Shown here: positions 8,512-15,848 of the stretch, piece after piece
Position numbering within the stretch: position 1 is the first letter of the stretch
Layout: every line of letters begins with the position of its first letter
Assembly (NCBI RefSeq): GCF_004119495.1
Contig: NZ_NRQU01000020.1
Location: forward strand, 1 to 64,000
Length of the DNA stretch: 64,000 nt
Direction: 5' to 3'
Source: Flavobacterium sp. YO12
GTDB taxonomy: Bacteria > Bacteroidota > Bacteroidia > Flavobacteriales > Flavobacteriaceae
Translations under genes and position numbers: made by a program
The notes under the pieces: model-generated
What the model was told of the DNA's origin: nothing
The model's input: only the letters and a program-made list of their open reading frames with translations
The model's database searches: none

Positions 8512-9504
8512 TTAGTAGTTCCACATATCTTCTTCGAAATTACGAATTTTCTCTTTTACTCTTTCTGATTCCAACAATTGCTGCTGGGCATTATCTTTCA
8601 TATAATCTTTAATTTCACGATCACCATACATATTTTCTTCCTTGTAAATTATAGCATTAAATCGTCTAGAATTTAAAACCTGATCAAATGAAATTGGTGC
8701 TGCCGAATTCTTGTCATTAAAAGCTTTTGCCTGATTCAAAATATCACGAGCATTTGGAAAGAAGACCCAAAACAATTCGATATAATCTTTTTCGTCGCTA
8801 TTCATTGTGTAAACGTCTGGCGTTACTGGGCAAATTCCAAGCAAACGATATTTTAATTCACTCTGACGTTTGTCAAAATACCAATATCCTTTAATTTTAT
8901 ATTGTGTAACATCAGCAGCCGTAAGATCCTGCTTCAAAATATATTCGGCAGGAACTGTTCTTGTTGGACCAACAGTTTGGTCTACATACGACACAACTTT
9001 CTTTTTACCAGTTCCAGTAACTACTTTTTTCTTTACAACACGAGTTTTATAATCATCTGGATATTGATTAATAAGTTCCCTCCCTGCATCTGTAGTATCA
9101 ATACGTGTAAGAGATCCGGCAATATCCTTCATTGTTTTTTTGGTATTAAAATAACTATCCGAATATACCTCTGTTATTTTACCCTCTCTAATAGCTCTTG
9201 TCAAAACATCGTAAAGCGAACGCCTATCTGAGCCGATATTTGCTGTATCAACAGGAAAATACAACGGAAAATTGATCTTTTCATTTAGATCAATGATCTC
9301 CCAAGTTGTCTTCCCCATCAGTACATCCCGATCGTCTACATAACCGTAAGATAGTGGTTTATCATTATCAGAAATCAACCTTCCAGGAGATTTTTGCCCA
9401 ATTTGAGCAACTGTCTTCGCATTAAGCAAATTTGATTGTGCATTTGAAGCAAAACTTCCCACAACAAAAACAAACACCATTAAAAATCTTGTTATTTTCA
9501 TCAT
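8512..9504 (-). CDS. gldO: Gliding motility protein GldO (GldN paralog)
   Basis: This 330-aa exported protein has a signal peptide (MMKITRFLMVFVFVVGSFASNAQS). It is nearly collinear with the neighbouring gldN product: the stretches around SDNDKPLSYGYVDDRDVLMG, TTWEIIDLNEKINFPLYFP and CPVTPDVYTMNSDEKDYIEL are almost identical, and both end in MWNY. In F. johnsoniae GldO partly replaces GldN in the periplasmic/outer-membrane ring that GldN forms with GldK for type IX secretion. Being the second copy, distal from gldM, identifies it as gldO. It has its own candidate promoter at 9530 and its own terminator. ATG codons at 9504 and 9501 are both possible starts. Confidence 0.93.
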   Translation of the reverse strand: MMKITRFLMVFVFVVGSFASNAQSNLLNAKTVAQIGQKSPGRLISDNDKPLSYGYVDDRDVLMGKTTWEIIDLNEKINFPLYFPVDTANIGSDRRSLYDVLTRAIREGKITEVYSDSYFNTKKTMKDIAGSLTRIDTTDAGRELINQYPDDYKTRVVKKKVVTGTGKKKVVSYVDQTVGPTRTVPAEYILKQDLTAADVTQYKIKGYWYFDKRQSELKYRLLGICPVTPDVYTMNSDEKDYIELFWVFFPNARDILNQAKAFNDKNSAAPISFDQVLNSRRFNAIIYKEENMYGDREIKDYMKDNAQQQLLESERVKEKIRNFEEDMWNY

Positions 9505-9529
9505 AATTTAATTATAAGACGTTATAACG

Positions 9530-9537
9530 CAAAAATA
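9530..9537 (-). promoter_or_regulatory. Candidate -7 box for gldO
   Basis: TATTTTTG on the minus strand lies 26 bp upstream of the gldO start, in the 185-bp gap after the gldN terminator. A TTG is 24 bp upstream, longer than the usual spacing. Confidence 0.45.
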
Positions 9538-9632
9538 CAAAGTTTGTTGTTATTTTTCCTACAACAAGTTAAAAAATAAATTTAACCTTAAAAAACAACA
9601 AAATTTGAAGCTTCTTAAAATGCAGGTAAAGT

Positions 9633-9663
9633 AAAAAAACTCTTACTACAAAGGTAGTAAGAG
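9633..9663 (-). terminator. Terminator of gldN
   Basis: The 10-bp perfect stem CTCTTACTAC (9640-9649) and GTAGTAAGAG (9654-9663) with an AAAG loop is followed on the minus strand by seven T residues. It is identical in stem and loop to the hairpin after gldO. Confidence 0.9.
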
Positions 9664-9689
9664 TTTTTCTTAAAATTTAATATAGATAC

Positions 9690-10679
9690 TTAATAGTTCC
9701 ACATATCCTGCTCGAAGTTACGAATCTTCTCTTTTACTCTTTCAGATTCTAACAATTGATTTTGAGCATTATCCTTCATATAGTCGCTGATTGCTCTGTC
9801 TCCATACAAGTTCTCTTCTTTGTAAACAACCGCGTTAAAACGACGAGAATTTAATATCTGATCAAATGAAATTGGAAGTGCCGAATTGTTATCATTGAAA
9901 GCTTTTGCTTCATGCAGCGCTTCACGTGCATTCGGGAAGAAAACCCAGAATAATTCGATATAATCCTTTTCGTCACTGTTCATTGTATAAACGTCCGGCG
10001 TTACAGGACAGATTCCAAGTAAACGATACTTCAACTCACTCTGACGTTTATCAAAGTACCAGTATCCTTTAATCTTGTATTGCGTAACATCAGCAGCAGT
10101 CAAGTCTTGTTTCAAAATATATTCTGCAGGTACAGATCTTGTTGGACCAACTGTTTCGTCTACGTAAGAAACAACTTTTTTCTTACCAGTACCAGTAACA
10201 ACTTTTTTCTTAACGACACGTGTTTTATAGTCATCCGGGTATTGGTTGATTAATTCTCTACCAGCATCTGTTGTATCAATACGAGACAATGCACCTTCGA
10301 TGTCCTTCATAGACTTTTTAGTATTGAAATAACTGTCGCTGTACACTTCAGTTATTTTCCCTTTTTTGATAGCTTTCGTCAAAACGTCGTAAAGTGAACG
10401 TCTATCTGAACCAATATTAGCTGTATCAATAGGAAAGTATAATGGAAAATTGATTTTTTCATTTAAATCAATAATTTCCCAAGTAGTTTTTCCCATCAAA
10501 ACATCTCTATCATCCACATAACCATAAGCTAAGGGCTTATCGTTATCAGAGATAAGCTGAGCAGGAGTTTTAAGTCCAATTTGGGCTGGTGTTTTCGCGT
10601 TAAGCAAATTAGATTGCGCATTAGAAGTTAAACCTCCAGCGATAGAAACAATAGCTATTAAAAAATTTCTTACTTTCAT
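9690..10679 (-). CDS. gldN: Gliding motility/T9SS protein GldN
   Basis: This 329-aa protein has a signal peptide (MKVRNFLIAIVSIAGGLTSNAQS). It is the PorN-family component of the type IX secretion system: with the lipoprotein GldK it forms the ring attached to the outer membrane and meets the periplasmic part of GldM. It lies 45 bp after gldM in the order gldK-gldL-gldM-gldN known from F. johnsoniae, which decides the name over its tandem paralog gldO. Sequence landmarks include KKVVTGTGKKKVVSYVD and RLLGICPVTPDVYTMN. It ends in a strong terminator, so gldKLMN is probably one unit. Confidence 0.95.
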   Translation of the reverse strand: MKVRNFLIAIVSIAGGLTSNAQSNLLNAKTPAQIGLKTPAQLISDNDKPLAYGYVDDRDVLMGKTTWEIIDLNEKINFPLYFPIDTANIGSDRRSLYDVLTKAIKKGKITEVYSDSYFNTKKSMKDIEGALSRIDTTDAGRELINQYPDDYKTRVVKKKVVTGTGKKKVVSYVDETVGPTRSVPAEYILKQDLTAADVTQYKIKGYWYFDKRQSELKYRLLGICPVTPDVYTMNSDEKDYIELFWVFFPNAREALHEAKAFNDNNSALPISFDQILNSRRFNAVVYKEENLYGDRAISDYMKDNAQNQLLESERVKEKIRNFEQDMWNY

Positions 10680-10724
10680 CGTGGTATCATTATAAGATAT
10701 TGAATGTAGTTTTCACTACTTATA

Positions 10725-12260
10725 TTATTGTATTTCGTAAATTACCGGAGCAGTTCTTGGCAATAAATAACTACCAGCTCCAACAAGTTTAGTTTTAATT
10801 TCAGAAATAGTAACTTGGTCTCCTTTACCAGCTCTAGAAAGAACTTGTTTACATTGAGCATTTAATCTGTTTCCACTTACAACAACCGTAGGCTGTCCAG
10901 CAATTTTCATATTAAATCCTACAACATCTAAACCAACTTCAAAATCAAAATCAAGTAATTTAGCTCCAATAGTAGCAATTTCTAAGTTAGATTTAGGCCC
11001 TTTAACAACACCCATCTCACCTCTAATTGTTCCTGTTGGACCAGGAATACCTTTAATTCTGAACGTTTTCTTATCAGAAACTTTATCTCCATTTGGTAAT
11101 GTTCCTGTTACAGAAATTGTAGCTTCTGTACCTGAACCTGGATTCATGTTATATTTCCCTGGTTTACCAGCTGATGATAATCCTGGAGCACTAGCTACAA
11201 CTTTATTATCAGCAACACCTGCGAATGATACAGAAATTGGGTTAACAACTCCTCTATAAACAACATTCATTTTATCAGCAGAAATTGTAGCAGAGTTTGG
11301 ACGTGGTACAACAACGTAAGTTCCGTTGAAAGGTAACTTGATTGGTTTACCATTTTCCATAAAATTGAAAGAACCTCCTATTTTTTGTTCTCCAACACCA
11401 CCAGCAGTCATTTCTAATAGTGCTTGCCCGTTCACTAATTTACCCGGACCTTCAAATCCGCTAAACTGAGCATTTGGATCGTATTTTCCTAAAACTACTT
11501 TACCAGTAACTTTTTCTCCTTGGAAATAAGCATTTTTATCCAAAACTACGATAGCTTCAAATTTGCTGTATGAAGATTCATCAACAGCCGCTTTTCCTAA
11601 AGCACGGTTGTAAACATCCGCTTCAATTTTATTCACATCATTTTGCCAAGCAGAAAGTTTAGCCGCAGATGCAATTGCAGGAAAACCTTTAAAATGATAA
11701 GCTAAGTATTTTTCTTTTATACCTTCTTTGTTTTTTACGTCTGAAACATCAAATTTCTTAGAAACCTCATTAGAAATATCAGCATATTTAGATCCTAAAG
11801 CGGCTTTCATATCTGCTTTATACTTTTCTATTTTTGCAATTATTTCATTACCTTTTGCGGTGTAACCGTCTCCTGTAAACCAGTCATCGATATTATCACC
11901 TCTGTCCATAGACTCGTAAGGTAATTTTCCAGTTTCTTCATCGATTTCAAAACCATTAATAGACTGTGCTTTTAAAGTTCCGATGTAAGCATAAAAATCT
12001 TTTGAAATCGTTTGTACTTTATGTGCAATACCTGCAGCCTCAGTAAACTCTCCTTTAGATTCAGATGCTTTTAAATCTAAAGTTTTTAACAAATCTCCAT
12101 TTGTTTTAACTGAAGAAGTGTTTGCTGCTTCAAATTTTTCATTCATTAGACCAAAAGCAGAAATAACTTCTTTTGATACGTTCATTGCCAACATTGCGAT
12201 GAAAACCAGATACATCAGGTTAATCATCTTCTGTCTAGGGGTTAATTTTCCTCCTGCCAT
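10725..12260 (-). CDS. gldM: Gliding motility/T9SS motor protein GldM
   Basis: At 511 aa it has one transmembrane helix near the N-terminus (MINLMYLVFIAMLAMNVS, about residues 12-29) and a long periplasmic part of helical then beta-sandwich domains, as in GldM/PorM. GldM dimers cross the periplasm and, turned by GldL, carry energy from the proton gradient to the outer-membrane GldK-GldN ring and the gliding adhesin track. The N-terminus GGKLTPRQKMINLMYLVF is the family hallmark. It sits 51 bp downstream of gldL and 45 bp upstream of gldN, in one operon. Confidence 0.96.
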   Translation of the reverse strand: MAGGKLTPRQKMINLMYLVFIAMLAMNVSKEVISAFGLMNEKFEAANTSSVKTNGDLLKTLDLKASESKGEFTEAAGIAHKVQTISKDFYAYIGTLKAQSINGFEIDEETGKLPYESMDRGDNIDDWFTGDGYTAKGNEIIAKIEKYKADMKAALGSKYADISNEVSKKFDVSDVKNKEGIKEKYLAYHFKGFPAIASAAKLSAWQNDVNKIEADVYNRALGKAAVDESSYSKFEAIVVLDKNAYFQGEKVTGKVVLGKYDPNAQFSGFEGPGKLVNGQALLEMTAGGVGEQKIGGSFNFMENGKPIKLPFNGTYVVVPRPNSATISADKMNVVYRGVVNPISVSFAGVADNKVVASAPGLSSAGKPGKYNMNPGSGTEATISVTGTLPNGDKVSDKKTFRIKGIPGPTGTIRGEMGVVKGPKSNLEIATIGAKLLDFDFEVGLDVVGFNMKIAGQPTVVVSGNRLNAQCKQVLSRAGKGDQVTISEIKTKLVGAGSYLLPRTAPVIYEIQ

Positions 12261-12311
12261 TTTTTCTAATTAGTTCTTATTAATAAATTTAATATAATAG
12301 TCTAAAACTAA

Positions 12312-12959
12312 TTATCCTTTGTTACTCATTGCAGAAAGCATACCACCATAAACACTGTTTAATGAAGCAATGTTTGCAGTCATAGATTGCATTTGTTCTT
12401 TTAATTTAGAAGCATTTTCAGCGATTTCACTGTTTGCTTGTGCATTTCTTGAAGCACTTTCTAATTGTACTTTATATAAACTGTTTAATGATTCCATTTG
12501 AGCAGCAGCCATAGACATTTCTTCTGCATATTTCTTTTGTCCTGCGATAGAATCAACTGTTGGAGAAATTGCTTTTGCAGCTCCTTCAAAGTTTTTGATG
12601 CTGTTTCCTAAGCTTGACATTAACTCACCGTCAATTTTAGCTTCTTTCAACATTGCATCTAATTTTTGAGATAATAATCCTTGGGCATCAGTTGGAGTTT
12701 CTACTTTCTCAGCTTTTTTTCTCGCTTGACCGTTAGCTAATTCAGGATAAACAAGAGTCCAGTCTAGTTCATCTTCAACTGGTTCAAAAGCAGATAATGC
12801 AAAAATTATTGCTTCAGTAACCAATCCGATTGAAAGCATAACAGTTCCTGTTAATGGTCCCAATTCAAAGTGAGTAATTTTGAATAAAGCTCCAATAATT
12901 ACTACTGCCGCTCCCATACCATAAGCGAAATTCATTGCTTTTTTACTTAATAATGCCAT
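12312..12959 (-). CDS. gldL: Gliding motility/T9SS motor protein GldL
   Basis: This is a 215-aa inner-membrane protein with two transmembrane helices (about residues 10-27 and 37-57). The second contains Glu49 (GLVTEAIIF), the buried acidic residue that is important for proton-driven motor activity in F. johnsoniae GldL. A cytoplasmic coiled-coil tail follows (about 85-215, rich in A, S, Q and E). GldL pentamers surround a GldM dimer to form the rotary motor of gliding and type IX secretion. It is placed between gldK and gldM, as in other Flavobacteria. Confidence 0.96.
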   Translation of the reverse strand: MALLSKKAMNFAYGMGAAVVIIGALFKITHFELGPLTGTVMLSIGLVTEAIIFALSAFEPVEDELDWTLVYPELANGQARKKAEKVETPTDAQGLLSQKLDAMLKEAKIDGELMSSLGNSIKNFEGAAKAISPTVDSIAGQKKYAEEMSMAAAQMESLNSLYKVQLESASRNAQANSEIAENASKLKEQMQSMTANIASLNSVYGGMLSAMSNKG

Positions 12960-13028
12960 AATTCTTTTTTTTAGGTTTTAATTTAAATAGATTCGATTTG
13001 GATTTGTATTGATTTTAATTGTAATATA

Positions 13029-14432
13029 CTATTTCTTTTTACTGGTTCCGTTTCCAGTTACTTGAGTTCCCATGTAATCTTGTACAGTTCTGAAACCAAT
13101 ATAACTTCTTGCTGAATCAGCGTATTCGTGATCACGTGTACTTACCTGTAGGAAATAAGCAACGTCTTTCCAAGAACCACCACGAACAACTTTTCTTTGA
13201 TTGTTTCCGTCAATTACGTTAGGGTTCATTGTAGAAACATATTCATATGCGTTTGGATTGTAAGCTGAATCTGTCCACTCTGAAACGTTTCCTGCCATAT
13301 TGTATAATCCGTAACCGTTAGGATCGTATGATTTTGCTTCAACTGTATACAAAGCTTCGTCAGCTGCGTAATCTCCTCTGTTAGGCTTAAAGTTTGCTAA
13401 GAAACAACCTCTATCACTTTTAGTATAAGGACCTCCCCAAGGGTAAGTTGCAGACTCAAGACCACCTCTAGCAGCATATTCCCATTCTGCCTCTGTTGGC
13501 AATCTGAATGCGTTAACTAAATCACGTCCTTTTTTCTTTGATTTGATATAACCATTTTTGTTTAATGTTCTCCAAGCACAAAATGCCTTAGCTTGTTTCC
13601 AAGTTACACCAACTACTGGATAATCTCCGTAAGCTTTATGCCAGAAATAATCATTATGCATAGGCTCATTGTATGAATAAGCGAAATCTTTAATCCAAAC
13701 TGTAGTATCTGGATAAACGCTTACCTGCTCTGTTTTAACAAAGTCTTTTCTTTTTCCAACTTTAGCTTTTGCTGCAGCTTGGATATCCATCCAAGAATAA
13801 CGGAATTTCAATTTATTTACATCAATTGTTCTTAAACCATTATATGATTCTTCAATTGGTAAATACATAGAATCCATTACCTCAGCATAATACTCATCTG
13901 GATAAGCTTTTGTATCTTTTATTAACTTAACTTTTTTGTTTAATTTTCTACCAGCATACGGATCATCTTTTGTTCCTACACTATAATAGTTATCATACAT
14001 ATATTTATCATAAGCTGTCATTTTATCCGGCTCAGAATCATTAAATGCATAATCAGCGATACTACCACCTTTACTGCCTTTACCACCAGTACTTTTTTGA
14101 CCAGTTTCATCAGCTAAAATAGCCAAACGAACTCTCATTGTAGAATCTTTTACCCATTCTACAAACTGACGATACTCACTGTTAGTAATCTCAGTTTCAT
14201 CCATATAAAATGAACGAACCGTCACTGATTTAGTTGGAGCATCTTCCACATTAGCTAAATCAGCATCTGATTTACCCATAATAAAAGATCCACCCGGAAC
14301 CAATGTCATTCCGTAAGGCTTTTCAGGATGCCATTTCCCTCCTGTAACACCGACTAACTCACCTTTGTCACCTGACTTACCACAGCCAATTACTAGTGTT
14401 AACATTGCTGTAAATGCAATAAACTTCTTCAT
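13029..14432 (-). CDS. gldK: Gliding motility/T9SS lipoprotein GldK
   Basis: This 467-aa lipoprotein has a signal peptide ending in the lipobox VIGC, with Cys17 as the expected lipidated residue. The mature part is a formylglycine-generating-enzyme (FGE/SUMF1) fold: MTLVPGGSFIMGKSD, FYMDETEITNSEYRQFV, AFRLPTEAEWEYAARGG and RVVRGGSWKDV-like motifs are visible. In GldK/PorK the fold is structural: the protein sits at the outer membrane and forms a ring with GldN. It is the first gene of the gldKLMN set. A 261-bp gap to the upstream gene, with a candidate -7 box, suggests the operon promoter is there. Confidence 0.96.
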   Translation of the reverse strand: MKKFIAFTAMLTLVIGCGKSGDKGELVGVTGGKWHPEKPYGMTLVPGGSFIMGKSDADLANVEDAPTKSVTVRSFYMDETEITNSEYRQFVEWVKDSTMRVRLAILADETGQKSTGGKGSKGGSIADYAFNDSEPDKMTAYDKYMYDNYYSVGTKDDPYAGRKLNKKVKLIKDTKAYPDEYYAEVMDSMYLPIEESYNGLRTIDVNKLKFRYSWMDIQAAAKAKVGKRKDFVKTEQVSVYPDTTVWIKDFAYSYNEPMHNDYFWHKAYGDYPVVGVTWKQAKAFCAWRTLNKNGYIKSKKKGRDLVNAFRLPTEAEWEYAARGGLESATYPWGGPYTKSDRGCFLANFKPNRGDYAADEALYTVEAKSYDPNGYGLYNMAGNVSEWTDSAYNPNAYEYVSTMNPNVIDGNNQRKVVRGGSWKDVAYFLQVSTRDHEYADSARSYIGFRTVQDYMGTQVTGNGTSKKK

Positions 14433-14527
14433 ATAAATTTGGGATTATCTATTCATTATTATAGTTCGTAAACGTATTTATTATTTATCTAAAAAACAAT
14501 ACTACTCGCGAAATTTATTTTACCGTT

Positions 14528-14535
14528 CAAAAATA
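14528..14535 (-). promoter_or_regulatory. Candidate -7 box for gldKLMN
   Basis: TATTTTTG on the minus strand lies about 95 bp upstream of gldK. A TTG is present 24 bp upstream, longer than usual. Nothing else is evident in the AT-rich 14433-14693 gap. Confidence 0.3.
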
Positions 14536-14693
14536 ATGTTAAATAAAATAAAAAAAAATATTTCATCGACAAACTAACCGAAAAAATCGACGTAAAACAC
14601 GTTTTTTTATCATATATAAACCTTATCTTACTAAAAAATATTTTGTAATATTTTGTAATTCAAAAAAATTAAGAATTCTATTGAATTTTTGTC

Positions 14694-15845
14694 CTATAAA
14701 GCATTTTTTCGCTGTGCTTTCCACCATCTTTCTGGCAATTCTTGGTTGCAAGCACTCAAATATTCTTCATATGAACATGGTAATAACGTATTTCTTTTTA
14801 GTTTATTGCTGCCATTTGTTTCGAATGGAATTTCTATCCACCATCTGTCTGTTTTATCACTTTTATAAAACACCAACTCCTCTTCTTCCAAAGGAACAAT
14901 ATACTTTAAGTAATTCGTTCTACTTCCAAAAGGATACTCTTTTGAACGATAATGATACCCTTCAATAAAATACCAAACAATTTGTGCAATAATAGGAGAT
15001 TCCTGCGCTGTACTGTTGTGATTAAAAATTCCAAATGAAGAAACTTTATCACTAATTCCAGCATATCTCGCCAAAGCACAAATTTCTTTTCCGTTAAAAC
15101 CATTTGGCTCAAAAGTAACAACATTACCTGAAGCCGAAGACTTAACAGAATTCAAATCAATACTCACTAAATCAGCATCTCTAAACACAGGTTCAGCCAA
15201 AGTAATTTTATTCGAAATTTCACCTAAACGATAAGCGTCAAAAAATAACTTCTCTATTAAATCAATTTCTTCTTGTGAATTATAATAAGTCTGGTAACCA
15301 ATATTACAGTAATTAAAAAGGTTATTTGGCGCATCAATAATGATTTTAGTCAAATAAGAATTAGCCGAAACCAACTCATTTTCTTTACCAAAATCAAACC
15401 TATTATCTACAGAAACTAGATTTACCATTTGCTCTAAATCATCATAAGCACGGTACAAAGCATAGGTCAAATCCTGTGAACCTCCAAGGACTATAGGAAT
15501 CACTTTATTCTTAATTAAAGTCGAAGTAACTTTTTTTACTGCGAAATAAGTATCCTCTACTGAATCACCTGCAAGAATATCCCCAAGGTCAGCTATAGAC
15601 GCATCCCAATTACCAGGAAACATTCCGTACAGTTTTTTACGAACCGCATTAAGGTTTACTTCATTTATCATATTGATATTTCGGCGGTCTTCAAGAACGC
15701 CGACAATAGCAATATTAATTTTATCAATATCTGGAAATTGATCTTGTGTATGCAACACAATTTTACTGCCGAGTTCTTGTGAAGACAATGAACTAATGAA
15801 GTTTACCATACCTTCATTTAGCGGTTGTAGAAAATCAAATTCCAT
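14694..15845 (-). CDS. Arginase/formimidoylglutamase-fold protein, probably inactive
   Basis: This 383-aa protein has the ureohydrolase (arginase) fold by pattern, but the metal-binding motifs are degraded. The usual GG(G/D)HS/D is GGSQD at residues 121-125, the usual DAHxD is DNRFD at 147-151, and the usual SxDxDxxDP is SIDLNSVKSS at 228-237. Most of the ligands for the dinuclear manganese site are therefore missing, so hydrolysis of arginine or formimidoylglutamate is unlikely (inference). The open frame is intact and well formed, so it is probably maintained for another role. It is 3 bp downstream of topA and upstream of gldK, and co-transcription with topA is likely. No hut genes are nearby. 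Confidence 0.75.
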   Translation of the reverse strand: MEFDFLQPLNEGMVNFISSLSSQELGSKIVLHTQDQFPDIDKINIAIVGVLEDRRNINMINEVNLNAVRKKLYGMFPGNWDASIADLGDILAGDSVEDTYFAVKKVTSTLIKNKVIPIVLGGSQDLTYALYRAYDDLEQMVNLVSVDNRFDFGKENELVSANSYLTKIIIDAPNNLFNYCNIGYQTYYNSQEEIDLIEKLFFDAYRLGEISNKITLAEPVFRDADLVSIDLNSVKSSASGNVVTFEPNGFNGKEICALARYAGISDKVSSFGIFNHNSTAQESPIIAQIVWYFIEGYHYRSKEYPFGSRTNYLKYIVPLEEEELVFYKSDKTDRWWIEIPFETNGSNKLKRNTLLPCSYEEYLSACNQELPERWWKAQRKNAL

Positions 15846-15848
15846 TTA

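Noticed and set aside
8512..14432. Whether T9SS cargo proteins are encoded alongside the gld genes
   Set aside because: None of the exported proteins in the window (LRR, ENPP, SGNH-GH20) shows a recognisable type A or B C-terminal sorting domain.
14681..14968. 95-aa plus-strand frame over the end of the arginase-like gene
   Set aside because: It starts inside the opposite gene's 3' end and its sequence is the complement of a conserved coding region.
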